The notes: a model not told the origin generated them from the sequence alone. 64,000 nucleotides of DNA from Gaiellales bacterium (GCA_036273515.1 DASUHM010000023.1:46574-110573); one strand, 5' to 3'; counted from the stretch's first letter, positions 9,677 through 18,525 are shown. A program made the numbers and translations.

Positions 9677-11214
9677 ATGCCTTCGTGCGTGGGGGGTGGT
9701 CGCCGCGGCGGTGGCGGTCGCGGCCTCGGCGGGCACGGCCGGTGCGGGCTGGCGACGCCGCCCACGTGATGCCGCGGGCCTCCGGCGAGCTCGACTGCAA
9801 CGGCTTCAGCCCCATCCAGCAGGCGGTCAAGCCGACCCTCGTATGCGCCGATCCGCGCACCTCGAAGACCGAGCGCTTCGAGGACCACGGCCACTACATC
9901 GGCCACGACGAGCCGTCGCTTCGGTTCATCTCCTCGCGGCCCGGCCCGGCCACGACGTCGTCCACACCTTCGAGCTCAGCCTGGCGCCGTGGTTCTCGAT
10001 GAACCTGTGCGATCCGAACTCCGACCCGCTCCTGCCGTGCAAGCCGCGCTCGGACTCGAACGCCGCGCACGGCTCGTTCCCGGGCGGCGGATCGGCGTTC
10101 ATGGAGCTGCAGTTCTATCCGCCGGGGTTCGCGCCGTTCTCCGACTCCATCGGCTGCGACAAACACCCACTGGTGCTCGGCGCTCAATATCGACAGCGTC
10201 GAGTGCGACGCCGGCGGCACCTGCAATAACAGCTGCATCGAGCCGGTGAACTTCGCGTTCATCCAGCGGAACGGCGTGCCGCCCGGTCCGCCCAGCCCGC
10301 AGCTCGCGGATCTGTCCACGTTCACGCCGAACGGCCAGACGTTCCTGATGCACCCGGGCGACCGGATCGCGATCCACATGTTCGACGCGAAGGTGCAGGG
10401 CGGCCATGCGTTCGAGGTGCGCGAGACCGACCTCACCACGGGGCAGGGCGGGTTCATGATCGCCTCGGCCGCGAACGGGTTCATGAACACGAGCCCGGTC
10501 GACTGCAGCGGGACGCCGTTCAACTTCCAGCCCGAGTACTCGAGCGCGAAGCCGCAGAACGTCGTGCCGTGGGGCCCGGGCCCGTACAACATCAACACCG
10601 AGTTCGAGATCGGCCACTTCGAGCCGTGCACGCGCGTCACAGGCAAGTCCGGGCCGGCGTCCGACCCCTACTTCAACGTGTGTCACGGCCCGTACGAGTC
10701 GGACGCCCCGGTCGACAAGGGGTCTGACCTCGAGCCGAACGATGCGCCCTGCTACCGCAAGGGCGACACGCACGGCGGCATCTCGCCGCCGAACCAGGTC
10801 ACCGGCTGCGACGTGTTCTTCAACGCCGTCGGCGACCTCGACTACGACGGCACGCCGTACCGGGCCGACTGGCCGACCTCCGTGCACCCGAACCGGTTCC
10901 CGAGCCCGTTCGAGCAGCTCTCGCCGATGACGCGCGGGCGCAGCTACGCGGACATGCAGTTCGTGACCGACACGAGCTCGACCGAGGCCGGCTGCAACGT
11001 CGTCACCGGCGCCGGCTGCGTGCTGCCCCCGCCAGGCCCCGGGCACTTCTTCCCGTACTGGACGCGTGCGCGCGTCGGCGGGCAGTGCGTCTGGGAGTTC
11101 GGCAACATGCGCAACGGCAACACGTTCGGCCGTGACCGCCAGTACGGCCGGGTCGGCCCGAACACGCGCCAGGCGTTCGTCAGCCGGATCAAGCCCGTGG
11201 CGGCCTGCAAGTAG
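9677..11214 (+). pseudogene. Frameshifted gene for a large secreted protein
   Basis: One protein is split over changing frames. A signal-peptide-like stretch (WGVVAAAVAVAASAGTAGAG) is read in one frame near 9690-9750. MPRASGELDCNGFSPIQQAV through EPSLRFISSRPG follows in a second frame (to about 9945). HDVVHTFELSLAPWFSMN to SIGCDK returns to the first frame (to about 10163). NIDSVECDAGGTCNNSCIEP and the rest continue in the second frame to the stop at 11214. Shifts fall near 9755-9770, in the CCCGGCCCGG run near 9945-9955, and at about 10160-10164. The last 323 codons from GTG 10246 are open. Many Cys, Trp and Pro residues suggest an extracellular protein; no family is recognised. Either a decaying gene or assembly errors in GC runs. 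Confidence 0.72.
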
Positions 11215-11221
11215 GCGCGCT

Positions 11222-11234
11222 GGGGCCTGGCCCC
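11222..11234. repeat. GGGGCCTGGCCCC palindrome (variant), single
   Basis: This 13-base palindrome lies in the 26-base gap between two convergent 3' ends (secreted-protein pseudogene and DUF1385 gene). It differs from the GGGGTCWGACCCC family only in the middle base pairs and probably acts as a bidirectional terminator hairpin. Confidence 0.7.
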
Positions 11235-11240
11235 GGTTGG

Positions 11241-12038
11241 CTACACCTCGGCGCCCTCCAGCCGCAGCACCTCGTGCAGCGCGGCCTCGGCCACCTCGAG
11301 CTCCTCGGCGCTCGGCTCGCGGGTGGCAGCGACGCGCTGCAGCTCGTATCCGGGCCGCTGCATCGCCTTCGCCAGCGGGTGGTCGCGGTGGCGGGTCATC
11401 CAGGCGAAGGCCTCGGTGGCGGCGCCCATCGCGGCGACGCTCGCCACGAGGCGGGCGGGCCCGCGGCGCGACGCCGGCAGCCGCGAGACGAGCACGTTCC
11501 CGACCGCGGTCGCCGCGATCAGCGGCCCCACCATGTGCGAGCCGCAGCGCTCGTGCTCCTTGGCGATGTCGACGGGCGCGCCGTCCTTCTCGTAGCCGCC
11601 GATCGCCTTGTGCTCGGCGCCGTGGTAGCCCGCGATGCGCGAGCCGCGTAGCGCCATCATCGCCGGGAACAGCGCGGCGCCCGCCGTCACGACCTCGATC
11701 GTGGCCGGGTGCAGCCGGGTGCGCCGGATCACCTGGGCCAGGATCGCCGACCCGGCCAGGGCGGCGCCCATGCCGGGCGACTCCATCGGCAGGCGCGCCT
11801 CCGGCAGCCGGCGCTTGATCGTCGGCAGCAGGTAGGCGACCTCGAACATGCGGGCGACGCCGCGCAGGAGCGGCGTCCCGGTCACGATCTCGGGCAGGTC
11901 CGGCTTTCGGCCCGACGCCAGCTTGACCTCGCCGGCGGCGTCGCGGACGGCCACCGCCCAGTGGTCGAAGCTGTGGACGAGGATCCCGTTCTGGAGCGCC
12001 ATCCCGCCGAGGCGCACCTTGTCGTCGGCCGCGCTCAT
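11241..12038 (-). CDS. DUF1385 family membrane protein
   Basis: A 265-residue protein with the DUF1385 hallmark GYHGAEHKAIGGYEK and a following RCGSHMVGPLIA segment whose His and Cys look metal-binding. Hydrophobic stretches around 90-150 (AGSAILAQVIR, VVTAGAALFPAMMALRG) and 175-210 suggest membrane association. The family (COG3872) is widespread in Gram-positives and has no proven reaction; a membrane-bound metal-dependent enzyme is often suggested. It overlaps the M20 peptidase gene by ATGA and is co-translated with it. Confidence 0.82.
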   Translation of the reverse strand: MSAADDKVRLGGMALQNGILVHSFDHWAVAVRDAAGEVKLASGRKPDLPEIVTGTPLLRGVARMFEVAYLLPTIKRRLPEARLPMESPGMGAALAGSAILAQVIRRTRLHPATIEVVTAGAALFPAMMALRGSRIAGYHGAEHKAIGGYEKDGAPVDIAKEHERCGSHMVGPLIAATAVGNVLVSRLPASRRGPARLVASVAAMGAATEAFAWMTRHRDHPLAKAMQRPGYELQRVAATREPSAEELEVAEAALHEVLRLEGAEV

Positions 12039-13333
12039 GCCGCCTCCCCCATCGCCCGGGCCAGGTGCAGGAAGCAGCGCACGGCCAGATCGAGGTCGTC
12101 CAGCGGGATGCGCTCGTCGGCCGAGTGGACGAGCGTCCCGGCCAGCTGCGGATCCATCGTCGTCGGCATGAAGCCGTAGGCGATCGAGCCGAACGCCTCA
12201 CGCATCCAGTGGCTGTCGGTGAACCCCGAGCAGATCACCGGCGCGGCCGACGCGCCCGGCTCGATCTGCGGAACGAACTCCTCGATCGCGGCGTAGAGCG
12301 GCGTGTCCGGCGGCGACATCGTGCCGCCGTCGTGCTCGAGAAACTCGAACTCGTATTCGAGCCCGGCCAGCGCCCCGCGCACCGCCGCCTCGACGTCGGC
12401 CTGCGTCATCCCGGGCAGGATTCGGCAGTCGACGCGCAGCTGCGCGCGGCCGGGGATGACGTTGATCTTCGAGCTGGCCGTCATGCCGGTCGGCGCGATC
12501 GTGGCGCCGAGCATCGGCTCGATCGTGGCCGCGAGCAGCGGGTTCGTGTTGCGGGCCGCGTTCAACACGCCCTGGGGATCGCCGTCGGCGCCAATCGCCG
12601 CCAGGAACGCCCGCAGCTCCGGCAGGTCGCGGGTCGGCGGCACCATCCGGTCGATCCGCTCGAGCACCGGGATCATCCTCAGGAGGGCGTTGTCGGACGC
12701 GCCCGGAGTCGACGCATGGCCGCTCCTCCCGTGCGTCGTCACCGCGAACGCGGAGCACTGCTTCTCGCCGATCCCGACCCGGTAGGCGACGCGGTCGCCG
12801 TTCGTGATCCGCTCGCCGCCGCCCTCGTTCACGACGTAGTCGGCCCGGACGAGGTCGGGGTGGTGCTCGGTCAGCCAGGGCAGACCCCAGCCGTCGCCCA
12901 CCTCCTCGTCGGCCACGGCGCAGTAGATCAGGTCGCCGGCGCCGCTCCAGCCCTCGCGGGCGAGCGTCGCGAACGTGACCGCCTCGGCGGCCACCTGGCC
13001 CTTCATGTCGAGCGCGCCGCGACCCCAGATATGGCCGTCGCGCTCGAGGCCGGAGAAGGGCTCCACCGACCACTCCGAGCGGTCGGCGAGAACGACGTCG
13101 GTGTGGCCGAGCAGCATCAGCGAAGGGCCGTCGCCGGTGCCGCGCAGGCGGGCGACCAGGTTGGCCCGCTCGGGGACGCGGCCCCGCAGGGCCGCCTCGA
13201 CGCCGGACTCGGCCAGGTAGGCGGCCAGGTGTTCGGCGGCGGGCGTCTCGTTGCCGGGCGGGTTGGTCGTGTCGATGCGGATCAGATCGGCCAGCAGCCT
13301 GGCCGTCTCCGCGCGGAGATCGTGTTCGAGCAT
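12035..13333 (-). CDS. M20-family metallopeptidase (ArgE/DapE/carboxypeptidase G2 type)
   Basis: A 432-residue di-zinc amidohydrolase. The metal and catalytic residues are visible: LGHTDVV (H77), GRGALDMKG (D109) and ADEEVGDG (E143/E144). The dimerisation domain lies at about 190-310 and a late His in FTDSHWM completes the site. Substrate may be an N-acyl amino acid, succinyl-diaminopimelate or a dipeptide; the sequence does not decide. It starts at ATG 13333, divergent from rarA with 60 bases between, and overlaps the DUF1385 gene by four bases. Confidence 0.88.
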   Translation of the reverse strand: MLEHDLRAETARLLADLIRIDTTNPPGNETPAAEHLAAYLAESGVEAALRGRVPERANLVARLRGTGDGPSLMLLGHTDVVLADRSEWSVEPFSGLERDGHIWGRGALDMKGQVAAEAVTFATLAREGWSGAGDLIYCAVADEEVGDGWGLPWLTEHHPDLVRADYVVNEGGGERITNGDRVAYRVGIGEKQCSAFAVTTHGRSGHASTPGASDNALLRMIPVLERIDRMVPPTRDLPELRAFLAAIGADGDPQGVLNAARNTNPLLAATIEPMLGATIAPTGMTASSKINVIPGRAQLRVDCRILPGMTQADVEAAVRGALAGLEYEFEFLEHDGGTMSPPDTPLYAAIEEFVPQIEPGASAAPVICSGFTDSHWMREAFGSIAYGFMPTTMDPQLAGTLVHSADERIPLDDLDLAVRCFLHLARAMGEAA

Positions 13334-13393
13334 GTCCGCACGCTACACGACGTCCGTGTGAACGGCCGTGCCGTGGGGAGTAGATTTTGATGC

Positions 13394-14635
13394 ATGTCCC
13401 GCGACCTCTTCTCGGACTCCGCGGACGCCCAGCTGGAGTCGGTGGCGCCGCTGGCGCAGCGGCTGCGGCCGCACACGCTGGACGAGTTCGTCGGCCAGTC
13501 CGGCATCGTCGGCGAGGACAGCGCGCTGCGGCGGGCGATCGCGGCCGACCGGGTGCCGTCGATGATCTTCTACGGGCCGCCCGGGAGCGGCAAGACGACG
13601 CTCGCGCGGATCGTCGCCTCGACCACCCAGGCCCACTTCGAGGAGCTCTCGGCGGTGCAGGTTGGCGTCGGCGACGTGCGCCGGGTGCTGGGCGAGGCGC
13701 GCGACCGGCTGGGCGGGAACGGCCGCCGCACGATCCTCTTCCTGGACGAGATCCACCGCTTCAACAAGGGCCAGCAGGACGCCCTCCTGCCCGCGGTCGA
13801 GTCAGGCCTTCTGACGCTGATCGGGGCGACGACAGAGAACCCGTACTTCGAGGTCAACTCGGCGTTGCTCAGCCGCTGCCAGCTCTTCGAGCTCATGCCG
13901 CTCGCAGCGCCCGACCTGGAGGCGATCGTGCGCCGGGGCGAGGCGACGCTGCGCGTCGAGCTCGAGCCCGGCCTGCGCGACGAGGTCGTGCGGGCCGCCG
14001 GCGGCGATGCCCGAAGCGCGCTGAACATCCTCGACGCGGCGGTCGCGAGCGCGGCCGGCGGCCCCGTCACCGAAGACCACGTCCGCGACGCCGCGCGCAA
14101 GCAGCCGCTGCTCTACGACAAGGGCGGCGACCGCCATTACGACACGACCTCCGCATTCATCAAGAGCATGCGCGGCTCCGATGCGGACGCGGCCCTCTAC
14201 TACATGGCCACGATGATCACGGCCGGCGAGGATCCCAAGTTCATCGCCCGGCGGATGATCGTGTTCGCGTCGGAGGACGTCGGCAACGCCGATCCGCAGG
14301 CGCTGCAGGTGGCGGTTGCCGCCGCCCGCGCGGTGGAGTTCGTCGGCCTGCCGGAGTGCCGCATCAACCTGGCCCAGGCGGCGGTCTACCTGGCCCGGGC
14401 GCCCAAGTCGAACGCCGCCTACGTCGGCATCGACGCCGCCATGGCCGAGGTGCGCGACCACGGCGCCCAGCCGCCGCCGGCGCACCTGCGCGACGCGAGC
14501 TACCGCGGCGCCCAGAAGCTGGGCCGCGGCGTCGGCTACAAGTACCCGCACGACTTCCCCGGCGGCGTGGTCGACCAGCAGCACCTGCCCGACATCCTGG
14601 CGGGCCGCAAGTTCGTCCCCGAGAACGGGGTCTGA
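13394..14635 (+). CDS. rarA: Replication-associated AAA+ ATPase RarA (MgsA)
   Basis: A 413-residue clamp-loader-like ATPase. The N-terminal segment [17 protein letters not shown], Walker [10 protein letters not shown] (about 56-64), Walker B FLDEIHRF, sensor GATTENPYF and the C-terminal tetramerisation domain (YHYP-like [10 protein letters not shown]) are all typical of RarA/WRNIP1, which acts at stalled replication forks. The final codons read ENGV followed by TGA, where GGGGTCTGA belongs to the palindromic element starting at 14627. The repeat therefore supplies the stop codon, so its insertion may have trimmed the original C-terminus, though length is near normal for the family. Confidence 0.95.
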   Translation: MSRDLFSDSADAQLESVAPLAQRLRPHTLDEFVGQSGIVGEDSALRRAIAADRVPSMIFYGPPGSGKTTLARIVASTTQAHFEELSAVQVGVGDVRRVLGEARDRLGGNGRRTILFLDEIHRFNKGQQDALLPAVESGLLTLIGATTENPYFEVNSALLSRCQLFELMPLAAPDLEAIVRRGEATLRVELEPGLRDEVVRAAGGDARSALNILDAAVASAAGGPVTEDHVRDAARKQPLLYDKGGDRHYDTTSAFIKSMRGSDADAALYYMATMITAGEDPKFIARRMIVFASEDVGNADPQALQVAVAAARAVEFVGLPECRINLAQAAVYLARAPKSNAAYVGIDAAMAEVRDHGAQPPPAHLRDASYRGAQKLGRGVGYKYPHDFPGGVVDQQHLPDILAGRKFVPENGV

Positions 14636-14690
14636 CCCCGAACGTACGCGCAACGAAACTGCAACGGCCGACGTTCGGGGTCTGACCCCG
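14626..14690. repeat. 63-bp double-palindrome element, copy 2
   Basis: GGGGTCTGACCCC at 14627-14639 and again at 14677-14689, again 50 bases apart. The core GAACGTACGCGCAACGAAAC then TGCAACGGCCGACGTTC aligns with copy 1. The first palindrome contains the rarA stop codon (14633-14635). Confidence 0.92.
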
Positions 14691-14821
14691 ACCGGGCGGG
14701 CCGCTGCAATCGCGAGCCGGAGGCTTACGCTGGGATCGTGGGCTTCACCATCAGGACGCCGATAGGCTTCTCCTGGTCGCGCTCGTGTACCCCGTGCCCG
14801 GTGGCGTGAGTGAGTTCTCCT

Positions 14822-14879
14822 GCATAACCCGCGCCCGGCACCGGTTATGCACCAAAAGGGGTCTGACCCCGCTTGGTGC
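14822..14879. repeat. Composite hairpin: GCATAACC arms plus nested GGGGTCTGACCCC palindrome
   Basis: GCATAACC (14822-14829) and GGTTATGC (14843-14850) form an 8-bp stem. This runs into a nested palindrome with outer arms GCACCAA/TTGGTGC (14849-14855, 14873-14879) and inner GGGGTCTGACCCC (14858-14870). The latter is nearly identical, inverted, to the element at 60022-60056. It abuts the arginase stop codon and may terminate that transcript. The rest of the 246-base gap, 14691-14821, holds nothing recognised. Confidence 0.8.
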
Positions 14880-14881
14880 GC

Positions 14882-15802
14882 TCAGAGGATGCGGGCGCCC
14901 AGCGCCGAGCAGACCAGCTCGACGGCCAGGCTGGCGGTGGCGTTGTGCTCGTCGAGCACGGGGTTCACCTCGACCACCTCGAGCGAGCTCACGACGCCGT
15001 GCTTGGCCAGGATCTCCATGCCGAGGTGCGCCTCGCGGTAGGTGATCCCGCCGCGCACCGGCGTGCCGACGCCGGGCGCCTGCTCCGGGTCGACCACGTC
15101 CATGTCGAGCGAGACGTGCAGGAACGCGCCGCCGGACGCGAGCTCGATCGCTTCCTCGACGATCGTCCCGATCCCGCGCCGGTCGACGTCGTACATCGTG
15201 AAGACGTGCACGCCCAGGTCGCGCAGCCGCTGCTTCTCGCCCTCGTCCACGCTGCGAATGCCGATCAGGACGGTGCGCGTGTCGGTCAGCATCGGCAGCG
15301 GCCAGGCGTCGCTCGCGAACCGCGGATCGTCGGTCATCCCCAGCGCAACCGCGAGCGGCATCCCGTGGACGTTGCCCGACGGGGAGGTATCCGGCGTGTT
15401 CAGGTCGGTGTGCGCGTCGAACCAGATCAGGCCACCGGGGCCGCCGTGCGCCGCCGCGAGGCCGCCGAGCGTCCCGACCGCGATCGAGTGGTCGCCGCCC
15501 AGCACGAGGGGCAGCTCGCCGGCCTGGACGGCGCGGGCGACGCCGCGCGCGAGCTGCTCGCAGGTCGCCTTGATCGCGTCCCAGTAGCGGGCGCTGGGGT
15601 CGCCCTCCGAGAGCGCCTCGGCCAGCTCGGAATCGACGTTGCCGAGGTCGTCGATCTCGTAGCCGAGCGCGCTCACCTGCTCGCTGAGGCGCGCGTAGCG
15701 GATCGCCGAGGGCCCCATGTCCACGCCCCGGCGGCCCGAGCCGAGGTCGAGTGCCGCGCCGATCACGGCGATGCGGCGGGCGGGGTCGGCGGCTGCGGTC
15801 AC
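14882..15802 (-). CDS. rocF: Arginase
   Basis: A 306-residue ureohydrolase starting at GTG 15802 (VTAAADPARRIAVIG). All manganese-ligand motifs are present: GGDHS (102-106), DAHTD (129-133, in the arginase-type DAHTDLNTPDTSPSGN) and SLDMDVVDP (231-239). The SPSGNVHGMPLA segment matches arginase rather than agmatinase. It would convert arginine to ornithine and urea in the cytoplasm. It is a lone gene, divergent from divIVA, and its 3' end meets a nested palindrome. Confidence 0.92.
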   Translation of the reverse strand: MTAAADPARRIAVIGAALDLGSGRRGVDMGPSAIRYARLSEQVSALGYEIDDLGNVDSELAEALSEGDPSARYWDAIKATCEQLARGVARAVQAGELPLVLGGDHSIAVGTLGGLAAAHGGPGGLIWFDAHTDLNTPDTSPSGNVHGMPLAVALGMTDDPRFASDAWPLPMLTDTRTVLIGIRSVDEGEKQRLRDLGVHVFTMYDVDRRGIGTIVEEAIELASGGAFLHVSLDMDVVDPEQAPGVGTPVRGGITYREAHLGMEILAKHGVVSSLEVVEVNPVLDEHNATASLAVELVCSALGARIL

Positions 15803-15846
15803 GGCGCGCAAGCCTATCCGAGCAGCGGCCGCGGCGGGATCGCCGC

Positions 15847-15874
15847 TAAAGCCGGACGGGTGAAGCCCCGATAA
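15847..15874 (+). promoter_or_regulatory. Sigma-28 (FliA/SigD/WhiG)-like promoter before the DivIVA gene
   Basis: TAAA at 15847-15850 is followed after 16 bases by CCCGATAA at 15867-15874. This closely matches the flagellar/WhiG sigma consensus TAAA-N14-16-GCCGATAA. A start near 15881 would give a leader of about 54 bases with GAGGAG ahead of the ATG at 15935. Confidence 0.55.
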
Positions 15875-15934
15875 CCCTGAAGGACGACCCCCTCGTCCCG
15901 ACCGCCCTACCGCGCCCGAGGAGTCCCATCCAAC

Positions 15935-16744
15935 ATGATCGATCTCGCGAGCATCCGCAACGCGTCGTTCACGCTCACCCCCACCGGATACAACCCGGAG
16001 GAGGTCGACCGCTTCCTGGCCGACCTCGCCGACCAGCTGGCCGAGGGCCTTGCCGTCGCCCCGGTGCCCGAGCCGCTGTACGAAGCACCCCAGACCTTCG
16101 AGGCCGCGCCGGCGCCCGTCGTCGAGCTGCCCGTCCCCGGCCGCGAGCCCGCCGATGTCGACGGCCTGCGCGAGGTGATCGAGCGCACCATCGGCGCGAT
16201 GGACGCCTTCGTCGCCAACGAGCTGGCGTCGCTCAAGTCCGCCACCGAGGTCGAGACCGAGGAGCTCCTGGCCGAGCGCGAGCGCATGCTCGACGAGGCC
16301 GGCGAGGCTGCCCGCGCCCACCTCGAGGAGACGCGCACCCGCGCCGAGGCGATCCTGGCCGAGGCCCGCCGCGACGGCGAGGCCATGCGCGCCCGCTTCG
16401 ACGGCGAGCTGCAGGTCGACCGCGAGCGCTTCGAGCAGTCGCTGGCCGACCGCGAGGCGCAGGCCCAGGCCCGCGCCGCCGAGATCCTCGCCGACGCCGA
16501 GCGGCGCCGCGAGGAGGCCGACGAGCTCGTCGAGAGCGCGAACCGCGTGCAGACGCAGATCCTGGCCTCGCTCGAAACGGCACGTGCCAGCCTGTCGCCG
16601 GCTGCTCCGGTCGCCCCGGCTGCCGCCGAGCCGGCCCACACGGCCGAGGCGCCGTCCTTCGAGGACGACCCGAGCGACGTCTTCGCCCCCGAGAAGGGCG
16701 ACGACGCCGACCCGTTCGGCAACACGAGCGATGCCGCAGCTTGA
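15935..16744 (+). CDS. DivIVA-domain coiled-coil protein
   Basis: A 269-residue acidic protein with a DivIVA-type N-terminus (SFTLTPTGYNPEEVDRFLADL, residues 11-31), a linker rich in Pro/Ala (45-75) and a long Glu/Arg-rich coiled coil (about 80-215). DivIVA proteins bind curved membrane and recruit polar-growth, division or chromosome factors. The C-terminal Asp/Glu/Pro tail is probably unstructured. The gene follows a sigma-28-like promoter and overlaps the next gene by 14 bases, so the two products are probably made together. Its specific cell-cycle role cannot be told. Confidence 0.85.
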   Translation: MIDLASIRNASFTLTPTGYNPEEVDRFLADLADQLAEGLAVAPVPEPLYEAPQTFEAAPAPVVELPVPGREPADVDGLREVIERTIGAMDAFVANELASLKSATEVETEELLAERERMLDEAGEAARAHLEETRTRAEAILAEARRDGEAMRARFDGELQVDRERFEQSLADREAQAQARAAEILADAERRREEADELVESANRVQTQILASLETARASLSPAAPVAPAAAEPAHTAEAPSFEDDPSDVFAPEKGDDADPFGNTSDAAA

Positions 16745-17729
16745 TCAGCAGCTGCCCGCATTCCAGCTGACGTCGCCTCAGGGCGATCGGATCGCAGTCG
16801 ACGACCTGGTCCAGGGCGGGCCGGTCGTCCTGGCTGCGATCGAGGCTGACGGTGCGGGCGACCCTCGGGCGGAGATGCTCGAGGACCTGGCGGAGCGGCT
16901 CGGCGCGGGCCGCACGCTGGTCGTCATGTCCCCCGGCGCATCCTCGCTCGGCAGCAGCCTGGCCGCGTCGGGCGGCGCGACCTGGCTGCAGGACGCCGAC
17001 GGCGAGGCGTTCGCCGCGCTCGGCCTGACCTACAAGCGCATCGGCCGCACGAAGCGGCTGGGCGGCCTCTTCGTGATCGACCCCGAGCGGCGGCTGCGGT
17101 TCGCGTTCATGAGCGCCGACCGCGAGGCCTGGATCCCCGGCTCCTTCGTGCTCTCGCGGCTCGACCGCCTGGGCGCGGCGGCGCCCGCCCCTGCGGGGGC
17201 CGAGGCCGTCGACGTCCGGGAGGACGCCGCCGAGCCGGAGCTCGAGCGCCTCGTCGCCGCGGTAGCCCGGCGGATGGGCCTCCGCGAAACGGAGCTGTCC
17301 GACCTCGCGACCGCGACGCGCGTGCGCGACATCGGCATGGCCACCGTGCCGGACGAGATCATCACCAAGGACGGGCCCCTCGACGACCAGGAGTGGGCCG
17401 TCATCCGCATGCACCCCGAGCGCTCCGCCGACATGCTCGACCCGGCCCCGGCCTTCGCGCGCGTGCGCGAGATCGTGCGGGCGAGCCACGAGCACCTCGA
17501 CGGCTCCGGGTACCCGCACGGCCTCGCCGGCGACCGCATCCCCACCGGTGCCCGCATCCTGCTGGCCGTCGAGTCGTATCTGGCGATGGCCGGCGAGCGC
17601 AGCTTCGGCGGCCTGCTCAGCGAGCAGGACAGCCTCGACCGCATCAAGCTCGGCGCGGGCCGCATCTACGACCCGGCAGTCGTCGCCGCCCTGGCCGCCG
17701 AGCTCGCGCCCGAGGCGCCCACGGCGTAG
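16731..17729 (+). CDS. Peroxiredoxin-like/HD-GYP fusion lacking catalytic residues
   Basis: A 332-residue protein without a single cysteine. Residues 1-145 have a thioredoxin/AhpC-like fold (PAFQLTSPQGDRIAV, WLQDADGEAFAALGL, GGLFVIDPERRLRF) but the peroxidatic Cys is absent. A short Ala/Pro linker follows. Residues 170-325 are an HD-GYP domain. The HLDGSGYP motif (255-262) and HPE (228-230) remain, but HD is RD (199-200), GK is GM, HHE is SHE (252-254), and the later VxD is VES (281). Several metal ligands of an active cyclic-di-GMP phosphodiesterase are therefore lost. It is likely a sensor or scaffold rather than an enzyme. The ATG at 16731 lies inside the DivIVA gene end. No similar named family is known to me. 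Confidence 0.8.
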   Translation: MPQLDQQLPAFQLTSPQGDRIAVDDLVQGGPVVLAAIEADGAGDPRAEMLEDLAERLGAGRTLVVMSPGASSLGSSLAASGGATWLQDADGEAFAALGLTYKRIGRTKRLGGLFVIDPERRLRFAFMSADREAWIPGSFVLSRLDRLGAAAPAPAGAEAVDVREDAAEPELERLVAAVARRMGLRETELSDLATATRVRDIGMATVPDEIITKDGPLDDQEWAVIRMHPERSADMLDPAPAFARVREIVRASHEHLDGSGYPHGLAGDRIPTGARILLAVESYLAMAGERSFGGLLSEQDSLDRIKLGAGRIYDPAVVAALAAELAPEAPTA

Positions 17730-18228
17730 CGCCGCCTCGCCCTCGCCTCCAGCGCCGTCTGGGGCACCGCCGACTTCCTGTGCGGGGTCTACACGCGCCG
17801 GCGTTCTCCCGGGCGCTCGTGACGGGGACGATCAGCATCGTCTCGCCCGTGAGCGCGTGCGGGGCGATCGTCCCGGTCGGGCTGGCCCTGGCCCAGGGCG
17901 AGCGCCCGGGCGCGCTGGCGCTGGCCGGGTGCGCGATCGCGCTCGCCTGCTGCTCGTGGGCGTGCTCGCCACGCGCAGCTCGGTGCGCATGCCGCTGGAC
18001 CGGATCCCCTCCGTCGCCGGGATCGGGCTGCTCGACGTCAGCGCGAACGCGCTCTTCGCAGCCGCGGCCACCCGCGGCTACCTCTCGATCGTCTCCGTGC
18101 TCGGCTCCGAGTACCCGGTCGTGATGGTCATCCTGGCGCAGAAGCTGCTCGGCGAGCGCGTCTCCCGACCCCAGGCCGCGGGCATCGCGCTGGCGCTCAT
18201 CGGGGTGGGCATCGTCAGCGTGAATTGA
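17730..18228 (+). pseudogene. EamA/DMT-family transporter remnant
   Basis: Fragments of a drug/metabolite transporter follow directly after the HD-GYP gene stop. LALASSAVWGTADFLCGVY lies in one frame and ends at a stop. VTGTISIVSPVSACGAIVPV to GCAIALA lies in a second frame. VGVLATRSS... through GLLDVSANALFAAAATRGYL and IALALIGVGIVSVN lies in a third, ending TGA at 18226-18228. The sum is about 160 residues against roughly 290 for intact EamA proteins. At least two frameshifts and an internal deletion (helices 2-3) have therefore occurred. Confidence 0.75.
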
Positions 18229-18247
18229 GCCCGATGCAGGCAAAAGT

Positions 18248-18263
18248 TCCCCCAGACGGGGGA
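18248..18263. terminator. GC-rich hairpin after the EamA remnant
   Basis: TCCCCC and GGGGGA pair around an AGAC loop, 19 bases after the pseudogene stop. It has no U-run, as usual for this GC content. Confidence 0.35.
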
Positions 18264-18322
18264 CGCGAGACGTGCGCGGATCCGCGAGCCTCCGTCGGTT
18301 GAGCATTCCGGTGGGCCGCCGG

Positions 18323-18346
18323 GCGGCGTGTCACTCGACACGCCGC
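18323..18346. terminator. Perfect 10-bp hairpin downstream of tRNA-Phe
   Basis: GCGGCGTGTC and GACACGCCGC pair around ACTC. It lies about 107 bases beyond the 3' end of the leftward tRNA gene. It may end that transcript or be an operator; nothing else is recognised between 18264 and 18452. Confidence 0.35.
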
Positions 18347-18452
18347 GCCGAGGGGGCCAGGGCTCACCGGACACTCCTGGCACGTCCCGACACACACCCG
18401 TCACTACCCGGCCGGTCGGACGCTCACGGGCGTGTGGCAGGCCACAGGCGAA

Positions 18453-18525
18453 TGGCGAGGGCCAGGATCGAACTGGCGACACCACGATTTTCAGTCGTGT
18501 GCTCTACCAACTGAGCTACCTCGCC
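18453..18525 (-). tRNA. tRNA-Phe (GAA)
   Basis: The minus strand gives acceptor GGCGAGG pairing with CCTCGCC, discriminator A, D-arm GCTCAGTTGGTAGAGC and anticodon stem CACGA/TCGTG. The loop CTGAAAA gives anticodon GAA, and the T-arm contains GTTCGATCC. The length is 73 bases without an encoded CCA. Confidence 0.95.

Noticed and set aside
10246..11214. The open frame from GTG 10246 as a complete gene
   Set aside because: Conserved-looking coding sequence continues upstream in frame and, after frame changes, back to a signal peptide, so this is the 3' part of a broken gene.
14735..14809. Short frame VGFTIRTPIGFSW in the gap after rarA
   Set aside because: Only about 24 codons, with no clear ribosome binding site and no recognised similarity.
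15840..15934. A riboswitch in the leader of the DivIVA gene
   Set aside because: The A-rich words fit a sigma-28-like promoter better and no conserved aptamer structure could be made out.
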